Shown: positions 25,229 through 34,331, counted from the first letter of the stretch. The stretch is 50,769 nucleotides of DNA from Pseudomonas fluorescens (GCF_000967965.1 NZ_LACC01000040.1:40383-91151); one strand, 5' to 3'. Notes: generated by a model from the sequence alone, not told the origin. Made by a program: numbers and translations.

Positions 25229-26575
25229 ATGGATGCTGTGTGCTCTGAACTGCTGGCCGAGGTTCGCAACTTCCGCCACTGCAACCCCGAAGTGCGTTAC
25301 GTCGACCTGATCTCCCTGGACATTCCGGGGCATTTCTACGGCAAGCGCTACCCGATCGAGATGCTGGAAAAAGTCGCTGCCGGCAGTGCACTGAAGCTGC
25401 CGCAGAACTGCGTGCTGCTCGGCACCCAGGGCGGACTGTTCAAGATCGGCGATTACTGTTTCAACGATGGTGACCCGGATGCGCAGCGCCGTTTGGTGCC
25501 CGGCACCTTGAAGCTGGTGAGCTGGGAAAAACAGCCCTTGGGCCAGATGCTGATCACCTCCGACGGCACCGAAAAACCCATCGAATTCGAACCCCGCGAA
25601 GTGCTGGCGCAGGTGCTGGACCGGCTCAAGCGCAAGGGCATTTTCCCGGTGGTGGCCTTCGAGCTGGAGTTTTACCTGTTCGACAGCCGCTTGAAGGACG
25701 GCTTGCCGCAGTTCCCTCGTGATGAATTGACCGGCGATGCCGACGATCAGCCGAACATGCACATCGAACGCTTGTCGCGTTTCGCCCCGGTGCTCGATGA
25801 AATGGTCGAGACCGCGCGAGCCCAAGGCGTCGATGCCACGGTGATCACCGCCGAACTCGGCCCGGGCCAGTTCGAAATCAACTTCGGCCATTGCGATGAC
25901 GGCCTGCGCGCCGCCGACTGGGCGGCCCTGTTCTGCCGCAGCACCCGGGGCGTGGCGCTCAAGCACAACTACCGCGCCAGCTTCATGGCCAAACCCTACT
26001 TGCAGCACCCCGGCAGCGGCATGCACGTGCATGTCAGCCTGTATGACCAGGCCGGCAACAACCTGTTGGCGGCGAACGGCCAGCGGGCGCTGCGCCATGC
26101 AGTGGCCGGTTGCCTGGAGGTGTTGCCGCACTGCATGCCGATCTTTGCCCCGAACCACAACGCCATGCGCCGCTTGAGCGGCACGGTGAACGTCGCGTCC
26201 CGCGCCAGTTGGGGCTTCGAGGATCGCGATGCCTGCTTGCGTATTCCGGAGTCGGACATCAAGAACCTGCGCATCGAACATCGCCTGGCGGGCGCCGATG
26301 CCAACCCCTATCTGGCGTTGGCGGCGATTCTGGTAGGGCTGGAGCAAGGCCTGGAAGGGGAACGCGAGCCGATTGCACCGCTCAACGAAGACCGTGGCAG
26401 TGGCATCGATTTTCCGCTGGAAATGCTCGAAGCGGTGCAGTCCATGCAAAGTCATGCATCGCTGCGCGAAGGCTTGGGGGCGGAGTTTGTGGACGTCTAT
26501 TGCGAAAACAAACGTCAGGATCATCTGGCATTTCTGCATGACATCAGCGCGCGGGAGTATCGCTGGTTCCTGTAG
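25229..26575 (+). CDS. Glutamine synthetase-like gamma-glutamylpolyamine ligase (PuuA/PauA-like)
   Basis: A 448-residue glutamine synthetase-family enzyme. It has the N-terminal beta-grasp region, an ATP/metal site around FELEFYLFD and the GSGMHVHVSL block, and the NHNAMRRL and NLRIEHRLAGADANPY segments of the C-terminal catalytic domain. It lacks the adenylylation loop typical of GlnA. In context it would ligate glutamate to a polyamine or related amine. The start at 25229 follows AAGGA; a longer frame from 25193 overlaps the previous gene. A terminator follows 136 bases later. Confidence 0.88.
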   Translation: MDAVCSELLAEVRNFRHCNPEVRYVDLISLDIPGHFYGKRYPIEMLEKVAAGSALKLPQNCVLLGTQGGLFKIGDYCFNDGDPDAQRRLVPGTLKLVSWEKQPLGQMLITSDGTEKPIEFEPREVLAQVLDRLKRKGIFPVVAFELEFYLFDSRLKDGLPQFPRDELTGDADDQPNMHIERLSRFAPVLDEMVETARAQGVDATVITAELGPGQFEINFGHCDDGLRAADWAALFCRSTRGVALKHNYRASFMAKPYLQHPGSGMHVHVSLYDQAGNNLLAANGQRALRHAVAGCLEVLPHCMPIFAPNHNAMRRLSGTVNVASRASWGFEDRDACLRIPESDIKNLRIEHRLAGADANPYLALAAILVGLEQGLEGEREPIAPLNEDRGSGIDFPLEMLEAVQSMQSHASLREGLGAEFVDVYCENKRQDHLAFLHDISAREYRWFL

Positions 26576-26711
26576 TCGCCCTTAGAAAATATGTGGATAT
26601 TGAAGGGGTTAGAAGGATTAGTAACTGGATAGTGAATAAAAATATCTTGTTACAGGCCGAAATATTCCGTAATATCCGCGCCGCGTTCACCACCACGGTT
26701 TATGCATTTTT

Positions 26712-26749
26712 AAATCCCAGGCGTCCATCAGCTGCCTGGGATTTTTTTT
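26712..26749. terminator. Intrinsic terminator after the glutamylpolyamine module
   Basis: AAATCCCAGGC (26712-26722) pairs with GCCTGGGATTT (26734-26744), followed by more T residues. The surrounding gap 26576-26881 is AT-rich in its first half, and I see no gene in it. Confidence 0.92.
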
Positions 26750-26881
26750 GCCTGAGATTTGGTGTGCATGGCGTAGCTAGCGAAGGCGGCTCGGAAGCTA
26801 ATTGTTTTTCAGGGACCATACCCGTATCTGCGGTCATGGCATTCAGAGTTTCGGCCTCCTCGCCGTGACGAAATCACCGCG

Positions 26882-27403
26882 TTATTTAGGACATGACCGG
26901 GGCTCCGGCAATTGCAGCGGGGTCTTGATCGGGTATTCGGGGCTGCCATAGGCGTAGCAAGAGGTGGTGACCTGCAGCTGGTCGCAGGGCAAGAAGTGCA
27001 CGGTGAGGCCGCAGGTTTTTTGGCCGGTGTAGTCGGGAATTGGCACGACTTTGCTGTGTTTGCGCTTTTGTGCCTCCATTTTGTCCAACCAAGCATAGTA
27101 TTTGTCTCGATCAGCAAAACCGGGAAAACCTTTTGAACCGGCTACCCCGGTCTCCCAGTCGACGCGCACCGTCATCCCTGGCTGCCAGCGCGCTGGTGCG
27201 ACGTAACAACACCCTCCACCCCCGCCTTGGTAGGCGCCAATGATGTCGATGCCCGAACGACCATCAACACTGAATCGATTGATGGCCCAGTGGGTGTGAT
27301 TGATGGCTTCGAGAGAGCTGGCCTCGACGTTTTGCAGGAGCACGGCCGTAGCCAAGCCCGCTAGAGCCCGGATCTGCAGGCGACACGCATTGCGATGGGA
27401 CAT
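26882..27403 (-). CDS. DUF3304 family protein, probable immunity protein (copy 1)
   Basis: A 173-residue protein with an N-terminal signal peptide or anchor (about 1-28) and a DUF3304 domain: INHTHWAINRFSVDG, a poly-Gly stretch with GGCCY, RW.PGM.V.VDWETG, and a Cys-rich end (KTCGLTVHFLPC...TSCYAYGSPEYP). It should lie in the periplasm. It is 37 bases downstream of the DUF2235 lipase gene and is a close paralogue of the gene upstream of it. DUF3304 proteins often sit beside Tle1-type effectors, so an immunity role is likely but inferred. AAGGAA precedes the start. Confidence 0.8.
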   Translation of the reverse strand: MSHRNACRLQIRALAGLATAVLLQNVEASSLEAINHTHWAINRFSVDGRSGIDIIGAYQGGGGGCCYVAPARWQPGMTVRVDWETGVAGSKGFPGFADRDKYYAWLDKMEAQKRKHSKVVPIPDYTGQKTCGLTVHFLPCDQLQVTTSCYAYGSPEYPIKTPLQLPEPRSCPK

Positions 27404-27440
27404 GGGTTTTGTTCCTTCTACCGAGTGTCGAACCACCGAG

Positions 27441-29759
27441 TCAGGCCTGTGCATCGCCTGCGTCGCCGACTTTGCTGTAAAAGTCTTCCCAGATGGCGTC
27501 GATGGCCTGGTGGACCTCAGCCAGGTGTTGAGCATCCATGACGGGAGGACGTGCGACCACGCCAGGTGCATAGGCTGGCAATGGCGTGCCGCTCGCCAGC
27601 ATTGCCGCCTGCGTTTCGGGATGGAGTGCCAGCTCCCTGCGGCTGGCTTCACCGAAGAACACCATGCGTTCGCGAAAATAGCTGCCCAGCGGTTCGCGCC
27701 CGAACGAATAAAGAAACCAGGCGCGGGAGTCGTGGACCTGATCATCGAACAGCGCACGCAGCAGGCCTGCCGGCTGATTGGCATTGCGGCTCTCGTCGAC
27801 ATTGCCACGGTTCTTTTCGTCCCAGTGATTGCGTTCGCGTTCAGGAGGTGGAAACAACTCACTGACCCTGGCCCGACCGGCGGCCTTCATCTGCCGGCAC
27901 TCGACCCGCGCATCGGCGGTGATGATGCGCATAACGACGGCAGGCGGAGCGTTGGCCGGTAATACTCGGCTGAGACTGGAGGCCAGGTGATCGGGGTCGT
28001 GGTAGTTCGCACGGAACTCTTCGGCCGCTTCGCGCAGTTGGGTTCTTGCAAGGTCCGGATCGAAATCCGGGACCCCGGGCGCCAGGGGCGTTTTCGGCGT
28101 GCGCCCGTTGCGTTCGCGGGCGCGTTGTTGGAGACGGTTTTTTTCAATCTCCGCCTGGGCTTTTGTACGCTGGGTCTCGGCGGTGGCCCGTGTGTCGGGA
28201 TCAGCGTGGGTATCGCTCGCGTCGAGATAGAAAGCGGTCTTTCTCAGACTGGCAAAGGCATAGCGGTCGATGCGCCAGGCGGTGATCCAGCCGAGTTGTT
28301 CGCGCACGGCCTGTTCGAGAGTAATGGTGGATGGGAGCGGTTGGTATCGTTCGGTCTGCTCAGTGGGCAGCGGCTGAGAAACAGGGGGCAGACCCAGCGT
28401 TGTTTGGCGCCAGGCGTTGAAGCGCGTAACAAGTTCAGTCGTAGTGTCAAACTCTCGCACAAGTTCGAGATCCATCGCCCGCCAAAGCTCATCGCTAATG
28501 GATACTGGCAAGGTAGCTTTGGGTACCTTTAAGGGGGCGCCATGAACAAAGGCGTCGGCATACAGATCGTTAAGGGCGATCTGCGACAATAATAGGCCAT
28601 CTCCATTTCGAGTATCCGGGCTGAAAGCCTTGCCTTGATCCCCCGGCGGGTAGCCCCCACCCTGATCGGAATGCACACCCGGATAAATAACCTCCACGGC
28701 ATTAACCGGATAATCTCCGCTCTCACGCCGAATCGATTCCAATGGAAAACATAGTCGTTGCTCATGGCTGGCCACAAGGTGCAAACAGCGCTTGACCAGT
28801 CCGCCACCGGGTAACTCCTGATTGCCATCGGCCCAGCTCATATGACCGTTCGCGCCCGGCACGATATCGGCGAAGCCCACCGAGGCCACGGTGTCCAGCA
28901 GCCCCAAATACTCCACGCTGACGGGGAGCTCCAGTTCGCCCAGTTTCAGCGCTGGCGTATAACGCATCAGCTCGTTCAGCCAACTGACAAAGGCCCGCGC
29001 CGCTGCCGCACCACGGGAAAAGCCATAGACAAACAGCTTGATACCCAAGAGCTTCGACATACCGGGCTGCGGCTGGCTCAGGGCGATATGCAAGGGCTTT
29101 TCAATGGCCTTGAGCTGCTTGCGAAACTCAATGCGACGGTTTGTCTGCCCCGCCGCCCACTCCATGCCCGGCACAGTGCCCATGGCCTTGACCGCCGCCA
29201 GCAAGCTGGCATCGTCCAGCCGTGGCTGGCCCAGCGCGCGGCGCAGGGCATCGATGATCATCAGCAGGCCCCAGTTGATCCGTTCTTCGCCGTACCAGGC
29301 GCCGGCCAGCCCCAGCGTGGTGTAATCCAGATCACCGACTTCCGCAAAAGGCGTCCCCACGCCAGGCATGTAGTATTTGAAGTACTCGCCATAGCCCGTA
29401 CCCACGGCATCGGTCAGGCGTTGGGCCCTGGCGTTGTGCGCAGTGCCGCCGGCATGGCCGTCGCCAATAGTCGCGCGAAACAACCGGGCAATATTGGTCG
29501 GGTGTGGCTGAGTGGATTCGTACAGGTCATTGTTGAGGTTGTTGCCGGTGCCGTCGAAGAACAGGCTGATGTGCAAGGACTTGCAACATGGCCTCAGCAC
29601 CCGGCGGCCGGCGGCCATACACAGGGCATCATGGTAATCACTCTCCTGCTGGTGTTGGCGCGAGAGGTTCTGATGGACCTGATAGGCCTGGCGGGGCAAT
29701 CGGCCCTCCAGCGGAAATGGCGGCGGATAGCAGACGCGGGCATGTTTCACTTCGGACAT
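27441..29759 (-). CDS. DUF2235 phospholipase, Tle1-like type VI secretion effector
   Basis: A 772-residue protein with an N-terminal alpha/beta-hydrolase domain of the DUF2235/Tle1 type. It begins with HISLFFDGTGNN (63-74) and has nucleophile Ser248 in GFSRG (246-250), LLDTVASVG (287-295) and VHSDQGGGY (362-370) as Asp/His candidates. The C-terminal 350 residues are charged and helical. Tle1 proteins are phospholipases delivered into rival cells by type VI secretion. No VgrG, PAAR or chaperone gene is nearby, so it is an orphan. The start at 29759 overlaps the stop of the upstream DUF3304 gene, giving coupling. Confidence 0.85.
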   Translation of the reverse strand: MSEVKHARVCYPPPFPLEGRLPRQAYQVHQNLSRQHQQESDYHDALCMAAGRRVLRPCCKSLHISLFFDGTGNNLNNDLYESTQPHPTNIARLFRATIGDGHAGGTAHNARAQRLTDAVGTGYGEYFKYYMPGVGTPFAEVGDLDYTTLGLAGAWYGEERINWGLLMIIDALRRALGQPRLDDASLLAAVKAMGTVPGMEWAAGQTNRRIEFRKQLKAIEKPLHIALSQPQPGMSKLLGIKLFVYGFSRGAAAARAFVSWLNELMRYTPALKLGELELPVSVEYLGLLDTVASVGFADIVPGANGHMSWADGNQELPGGGLVKRCLHLVASHEQRLCFPLESIRRESGDYPVNAVEVIYPGVHSDQGGGYPPGDQGKAFSPDTRNGDGLLLSQIALNDLYADAFVHGAPLKVPKATLPVSISDELWRAMDLELVREFDTTTELVTRFNAWRQTTLGLPPVSQPLPTEQTERYQPLPSTITLEQAVREQLGWITAWRIDRYAFASLRKTAFYLDASDTHADPDTRATAETQRTKAQAEIEKNRLQQRARERNGRTPKTPLAPGVPDFDPDLARTQLREAAEEFRANYHDPDHLASSLSRVLPANAPPAVVMRIITADARVECRQMKAAGRARVSELFPPPERERNHWDEKNRGNVDESRNANQPAGLLRALFDDQVHDSRAWFLYSFGREPLGSYFRERMVFFGEASRRELALHPETQAAMLASGTPLPAYAPGVVARPPVMDAQHLAEVHQAIDAIWEDFYSKVGDAGDAQA

Positions 29760-30421
29760 GACTGAGGCTCCGGCAAGTGCAATGGGGTCTTGATCGGGTA
29801 TTCGGGGCTGCCGTAGGCGTAACAAGAGGTGGTGACCAGGAGGTCATCGCAGGGCAGGAAGTGCACGGTGAGGCCGCAGGTTTTTTGGTCGGTGTAGTCC
29901 GGGACCGGCACGACTTTGCTGTGTTGGCGTTTTTGAGCATCGACTTTATCTATCCATGCCAAGTACTTGGGTCGATCGGCAAACCCTGGGAACTCGTCGG
30001 CGAGATCGCTCACTCCACTGGCGCCAGTCTCCCAATCAACCCGCACCGTCATCCCCGGCTTCCAGCGCGCTGGCGCGCTGTAACAACACCCCCCACCTCC
30101 GCCCTGATATGGCCCAATAATGTCGATTCCAGAACGACCCTCAACGCTGAATCGATTGATGGCCCAGTGGGTGTGATTAACTGCTTCAAGGGTGCCAGCC
30201 TGAGTACTTTGAGCGAACAACGTACCGACTAGAACGCAGAACAAGGACAGCGGAAACGTAGCGAATGACAATCTCGGCATAAGCCGTTCGACGCGATGGG
30301 TGAAGGGATGGTCAAGGCGTTTGCTGCCGGGGAAGGTGAGGACGTCGAGACCATGGTCAAGGTTACGGCCCCAGCGTTTGAGGCGGCTGTCATCGAAGAA
30401 GGTGGACAGTTGGGGGAGCAT
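29747..30421 (-). CDS. DUF3304 family protein, probable immunity protein (copy 2)
   Basis: From the ATG at 30421 the protein has 224 residues: a basic N-terminal segment of about 47 residues, a hydrophobic helix (PLSLFCVLVGTLFA), and the DUF3304 domain, very similar to copy 1 (NHTHWAINRFSVEG, GGCCYSAPARW, KTCGLTVHFLPC). AGGAAGG eight bases before 30421 supports this start. An internal ATG at 30280 would give 177 residues, a length closer to copy 1, but lacks a good ribosome site. It overlaps the effector start by 13 bases. Confidence 0.75.
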   Translation of the reverse strand: MLPQLSTFFDDSRLKRWGRNLDHGLDVLTFPGSKRLDHPFTHRVERLMPRLSFATFPLSLFCVLVGTLFAQSTQAGTLEAVNHTHWAINRFSVEGRSGIDIIGPYQGGGGGCCYSAPARWKPGMTVRVDWETGASGVSDLADEFPGFADRPKYLAWIDKVDAQKRQHSKVVPVPDYTDQKTCGLTVHFLPCDDLLVTTSCYAYGSPEYPIKTPLHLPEPQSCPK

Positions 30422-30642
30422 GATCAGGCCTTCCTGGTCTGAATGGGGGCGAGCAGGAAGGTCTGCATTTGCGCCCCGGTCCTGGGGCTGCATAGCTTTG
30501 GCGAAGTTGATTTAGTTAGAAATAGGACGTTTCCGTGTGCCTTGTAGGATGCATCCGGTAATTAGCCTGCTACGTTGTTGCAGGCTTAACGCCTAAGGAG
30601 CTGCGCGTCTTCCAGATCCCGCCCTCGATGATCAGTCGAGAA

Positions 30643-30666
30643 CTATCGCTCCTGACGGAGCGATAG
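30643..30666. repeat. Perfect hairpin
   Basis: CTATCGCTCC (30643-30652) and GGAGCGATAG (30657-30666) form a ten-pair stem with a TGAC loop, extended by flanking tcgaga/tcgaga-like bases. No T-tract follows. It may be a repeat element or structured RNA between the DUF3304 gene and the NCS1 permease gene. Confidence 0.5.
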
Positions 30667-30673
30667 TCGAGAT

Positions 30674-30703
30674 ACAAGGAGTTGCCGCAGGCTGCGACCT
30701 TTT
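30674..30703. repeat. Single REP-like palindrome (third type)
   Basis: The stretch caaggagttgccgcaggctg and the following cgaccttttt match a REP-like sequence that is frequent in intergenic DNA of the P. fluorescens group. Only one copy is present, near the 3' end of the permease gene. Confidence 0.5.
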
Positions 30704-30721
30704 TCTATCACCCGTTTATCA

Positions 30722-32083
30722 TTACGTCACTGAATCCAACACTGGCGCCCGCTTGCCGAGCTTCATCAGCCAGTAATAACTCAACGCCGGCACCAGCAAC
30801 CCGACGATCCACGCCAGATCCACCCCATCCAGCGCAGTGGCCACCGGGCCGACGTACAGCGTGGTGTTCATGAACGGAATTTCCAGGGCAATCGCCAGCA
30901 GGAAACTGCCGCAGGCGATCCAGTTGACCCGCCCGTAGATCCCGTTCAGGTCGAAGATGTCGTCAATCCGGTACTGGCCTTTGCGCAGGCAGTAGTAGTC
31001 CACCAGATTGATCGCCGTCCACGGGATCAGGAAGTAGCTCATGAAGAAGATGAAGTTGAGGAAGAAGCTGATGAAGTCGTCCTGACTGATGGTGCACAGG
31101 GCCGTGGCCACCAGGCTGATCAGCAGCATGAACACACCGCGTACCCGCGGGGTCACCTTGAGCCGGGCGAAGGGTTCGATCACGGTGATGGTCGACATGA
31201 ACGCGCCGTACAGGTTGAACACGTTGATCGACACCTGGCCGTAGACGATGAAGGCGAACAGCAGCACCGCGCCAGCGCCGAACAGACCGGCGACATGCCC
31301 GCCGACGTTGCTGGAAAAGTCGCCGATGCCGACGCTCAGGATCGCCCCGAGAATCATCATCCATGCGCCCCCGCTGACCGTGCCGGCGTAGCTGTACCAG
31401 AACACCTGGGCGGTCGGCGTGTTGCTCGGTAGATAGCGCGAATAATCGGCGACGTAAGGCGCGTAGGACAGTTGCCAGGTCACGGCGATGCTCACCGCCA
31501 CCAGGAACTTCGACAGCGAGAAGCCTGTTGGCAGCCATTGTTCGGCCGGGATCGGCAACTGCAAGGCGAGCACTGTGGCGGCGACGAACACCACCAGCGA
31601 CAGAATCGACAGCAGCTTCTGCAAGCGGTGAATCAACCGATAGCCATAGAGCGCGACGACGAAGCACAACGCGCCGATCAGGTAGATATTGCCGGACATC
31701 GGCAGCGGGCTGACGGACTCCAGCGCCTGGGCCGCGAGCAAGGTGTTGCTGACGAAGAAACCCAGGTAGATCAGCATCACGAACAGCAGCGGCAACACCG
31801 CCCCCAACACGCCGAATTGCGCCCGGCTCTGGATCATTTGCGGAATGCCCAGTTTCGGTCCCTGGGCCGAGTGCGAGGCCATGAAAATCGCCCCCAGCAA
31901 CGAGCCGAAGATGATCGCCAGCGCACTCCAGAACAGGTTGAGCCCCATCACCACCGGCAACACGCCGGAGGCGATGGTGGTGATGTTCATGTTGGCGCCG
32001 AACCAGATATAGAACAGCGAACCCGGCTTGCCGTGGCGTTCGGTCTCGGGGATGAAATCGATGCTTCTTTTTTCGACTTGCAT
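30722..32083 (-). CDS. NCS1-family permease (cytosine/allantoin-type)
   Basis: A 453-residue inner-membrane transporter with about 12 helices. It begins with the ERHGKPGSLFYIWFGANMN motif and contains PQMIQSRAQFG and SYAPYVADYSRYLP, all typical of nucleobase:cation symporter-1 proteins such as CodB. The substrate is probably a nucleobase-like or other nitrogen ring compound, but cannot be fixed. The start at 32083 follows AGGAG at eight bases and lies just past the stop of the isochorismatase-family gene, so the two form an operon. Confidence 0.88.
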   Translation of the reverse strand: MQVEKRSIDFIPETERHGKPGSLFYIWFGANMNITTIASGVLPVVMGLNLFWSALAIIFGSLLGAIFMASHSAQGPKLGIPQMIQSRAQFGVLGAVLPLLFVMLIYLGFFVSNTLLAAQALESVSPLPMSGNIYLIGALCFVVALYGYRLIHRLQKLLSILSLVVFVAATVLALQLPIPAEQWLPTGFSLSKFLVAVSIAVTWQLSYAPYVADYSRYLPSNTPTAQVFWYSYAGTVSGGAWMMILGAILSVGIGDFSSNVGGHVAGLFGAGAVLLFAFIVYGQVSINVFNLYGAFMSTITVIEPFARLKVTPRVRGVFMLLISLVATALCTISQDDFISFFLNFIFFMSYFLIPWTAINLVDYYCLRKGQYRIDDIFDLNGIYGRVNWIACGSFLLAIALEIPFMNTTLYVGPVATALDGVDLAWIVGLLVPALSYYWLMKLGKRAPVLDSVT

Positions 32084-32088
32084 GGCGA

Positions 32089-32766
32089 TCACTCCTGAGT
32101 CCGGACGAGACGGGATTGCAGACGGGCGATGGTGCTTTGCAGCTCATGGGGCTGGTGGGCAAACAGGTCCGGTTGCTCGGGGATCAGGCTGATGTAATCG
32201 CGGTGCTCCAGGGCGCGCTGGCACTCGGTCGTGGTGAGGATTTCCAGCGCGTAGACCCAGTTGGCCATGATCAGCAGGGCCGAGTAATGCCCGGCCTCGG
32301 TGGTCGTGGTGCAGGCATCGCTGACCAGGCGCACGCGATAGCCCAGGGCGAAGGCATCGAACACGCTGGTCAGCACGCAGACGTCGGTCAGCACGCCACA
32401 GACGGTCAGTGTGTCGACCTCCATTGCCTTGAGTCGGGCATCGAGGTCGGTGCGGTGAAAGGCACTGTAACGGCCCTTGTCGATGATCAATTCACCGGGC
32501 TGCGGCGTCAGCGACTCGATGATTTCCACTTGCCGGGTGCCGGCGCGGTAGCTGCCGGGGCCACCGTCGGCGGCCAGGGGTTCGCCTCGGGGCAGGTCAC
32601 TGCCGTCGGCCTGATTGATGTGGCGGGTATAGATGACAGGCATCCGCTGACGGCGGGCGGTATCGAGCAGGGCGGCGGTATGGGTGACCACCCTGTCGAA
32701 GTTTTCCAGGACGAAACCGTCCTCCTGCTGCATGTCGATGATCAACAGCGCGTTGTTATTGTTCAT
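32089..32766 (-). CDS. Isochorismatase-family cysteine hydrolase
   Basis: A 225-residue cysteine hydrolase with the Asp11-Lys97-Cys130 triad (IIDMQ; IIDKGRYSAF; CGVLTDVCVLTS) and a cis-peptide motif GVLTD. Members hydrolyse amides or carbamates such as N-carbamoylsarcosine, nicotinamide, ureidoacrylate or biuret. Its coupling to an NCS1 permease suggests it acts on the compound that permease imports or on a breakdown product. The start is at 32766 (MNNNNALL); the longer open frame upstream has no family homology. Confidence 0.88.
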   Translation of the reverse strand: MNNNNALLIIDMQQEDGFVLENFDRVVTHTAALLDTARRQRMPVIYTRHINQADGSDLPRGEPLAADGGPGSYRAGTRQVEIIESLTPQPGELIIDKGRYSAFHRTDLDARLKAMEVDTLTVCGVLTDVCVLTSVFDAFALGYRVRLVSDACTTTTEAGHYSALLIMANWVYALEILTTTECQRALEHRDYISLIPEQPDLFAHQPHELQSTIARLQSRLVRTQE

Positions 32767-33023
32767 TGGGCAAACCTGATCAAAGGCGAAACACAAAGCA
32801 CCGTACGCGCCATGCAATGGCGAGACGCGGGGTGCGTGATTGGCTGTTCGGGTGGGCTCAGTGAACCGTTTGCCAGAAGCCGTTCTGCTTGGCCGAAACG
32901 CTGGCGCGCAGGCGCTTGAAATGCAGGTGCGAAGCGGTCCATTCACCGCGCAGGTAAGCCCGCGCGGCGCCGGAGGGAAGGGCGAGTGATGGGAGGCGAC
33001 CAGTCATCATTGGAATCGACCCT
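32767..33023. other. Gene-free stretch before a REPIN
   Basis: With the REPIN that follows, this makes a 352-base gap between the isochorismatase-family gene and the LLM monooxygenase gene. A 50-codon frame (32858-33010, minus strand) is present but has no ribosome site or recognisable family. I see no copy of the 15-bp operator here. Confidence 0.4.
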
Positions 33024-33122
33024 TGTGGGAGCGAGCCTGCTCGCGAAAAACTTCTGGATAACGCGGTCATTCAGATGGCGCGCGTTATCGTTGGCGTCCA
33101 TCGCGAGCGAGTTCGCTCCTAC
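33024..33122. repeat. REPIN, family 1
   Basis: tgtgggagcgagcctgctcg and the inverted tcgcgagcgagttcgctcct flank an imperfect spacer. The element runs into the stop codon of the LLM monooxygenase gene (33119-33121). Confidence 0.85.
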
Positions 33123-34162
33123 CGGAACGCAGGCACTACGTGCTTGATGAACAGCTCCAGGGATTTTTTCTTCTCCGCGTGGGGCAGGCTGTTATCGCAC
33201 CAGAAGCTGAATTCGTCGACCCCCAGTTCCTGGTAGTACTTGATGCGCGGAATGATTTCTTCCGGGGTGCCGATCATGGCGGTCTTGTGCAGGCTTTCCA
33301 GCTCGAACTCAGGGCGACCGGCGAATTTCTCTTCCGGGCTCGGCGCGAGGAAGCCGTTGACCGGGGTGGTCTTGTTGCCGAACCAGGCATCGAAGGTGCG
33401 GTAGAACCTGGAGATCGCCTTGGCCCCGACTTCCCAGCCTTGCGGATCGTCGGCGGTGTGCACGTGGGTGTGACGCAGCACCATCAGTTGCGGGCGCGGC
33501 ACGCCAGGGTTGTTGTCCAGCGCGGCCTGGAATTTGTTCTTCAGGTCGAGGACTTCCTCGTCGCCTTTCATCAGCGGCGTGACCATGACGTTGCAGCCGT
33601 TGGCCACGGCGAAGTTGTGCGAGTCCGGGTCGCGGGCAGCGATCCACATCGGCGGGTTCGGCTGCTGGATCGGCTTGGGCACGCTGGTGGAGGTCGGGAA
33701 TTTCCAGATGTCGCCGTCATGGGCGTAGTCGCCGTTCCACAGGGCACGCACCACCGGAACCATTTCCCGCAGCGCTTGACCGCCGGAGGACGCTGGCATG
33801 CCGCCGGCCATGCGGTCGAACTCGATCTGGTAGGCGCCACGGGCCAGGCCGACTTCCATGCGCCCGTTGCTGATCACGTCGAGCAACGCGCATTCACCGG
33901 CCACCCGCAGCGGATGCCAGAACGGCGCGATGATGGTGCCGGCGCCCAGGTGAATAGTGGTGGTCTTGCCCGCCAGATAAGCCAGCAGCGGCATCGGGCT
34001 TGGCGAGATGGTGTACTCCATGGAGTGGTGTTCGCCGATCCACACGGTGCTGAAACCACCGGCCTCGGCCATCAGCGTCAGTTCGGTCAGGTCTTCGAAC
34101 AACTGGCGGTGGCTGACGCTTTCGTCCCAACGTTCCATGTGTACGAACAGGGAAAACTTCAT
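33119..34162 (-). CDS. LLM-class (luciferase-like) flavin-dependent monooxygenase
   Basis: A 347-residue TIM-barrel monooxygenase of the bacterial luciferase family, which uses FMNH2 and oxygen. Family features include TVWIGEHH near residue 40, the LGAGTIIAPFWHPLRVAGECALLDVISNGR block and the C-terminal IGTPEEI and GVDEFSFW region. It needs a separate flavin reductase, which lies next upstream on the same strand. The start at 34162 is chosen because homology begins there. An exact GGTATACCATAATAC operator copy sits 58 bases upstream. The substrate is unknown. Confidence 0.9.
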   Translation of the reverse strand: MKFSLFVHMERWDESVSHRQLFEDLTELTLMAEAGGFSTVWIGEHHSMEYTISPSPMPLLAYLAGKTTTIHLGAGTIIAPFWHPLRVAGECALLDVISNGRMEVGLARGAYQIEFDRMAGGMPASSGGQALREMVPVVRALWNGDYAHDGDIWKFPTSTSVPKPIQQPNPPMWIAARDPDSHNFAVANGCNVMVTPLMKGDEEVLDLKNKFQAALDNNPGVPRPQLMVLRHTHVHTADDPQGWEVGAKAISRFYRTFDAWFGNKTTPVNGFLAPSPEEKFAGRPEFELESLHKTAMIGTPEEIIPRIKYYQELGVDEFSFWCDNSLPHAEKKKSLELFIKHVVPAFR

Positions 34163-34219
34163 GACGCTTACCTCGGATCTTTTGTTGTTGGCCTGTCGAC
34201 TGCGGGCCTGCTGGTTGTT

Positions 34220-34234
34220 GGTATACCATAATAC
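34220..34234. promoter_or_regulatory. 15-bp shared operator, site A (LLM monooxygenase)
   Basis: GGTATACCATAATAC, identical over all 15 bases to the copy at 50406-50420. It contains the palindrome GGTATACC and a GTAT...ATAC inverted repeat. It lies 58 bases upstream of the LLM gene start. Confidence 0.75.
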
Positions 34235-34331
34235 TAAATTGTAGAAAAATATATTCTGACGAACAGTCCGGATCTCAGTCAGTAAAAGGTAGATCAAGCG
34301 CCGACTGACTTGTGGCTGTCATGTGATCGCT

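Noticed and set aside
27404..27862. Upstream extension of the DUF3304 copy 1 frame
   Set aside because: It runs antisense-like through the 3' part of the DUF2235 gene in another frame; the start at 27403 has a ribosome site and a signal peptide.
32858..33010. A 50-codon minus-strand frame before the isochorismatase-family gene
   Set aside because: It has no ribosome site or recognisable family and cannot be told from chance.
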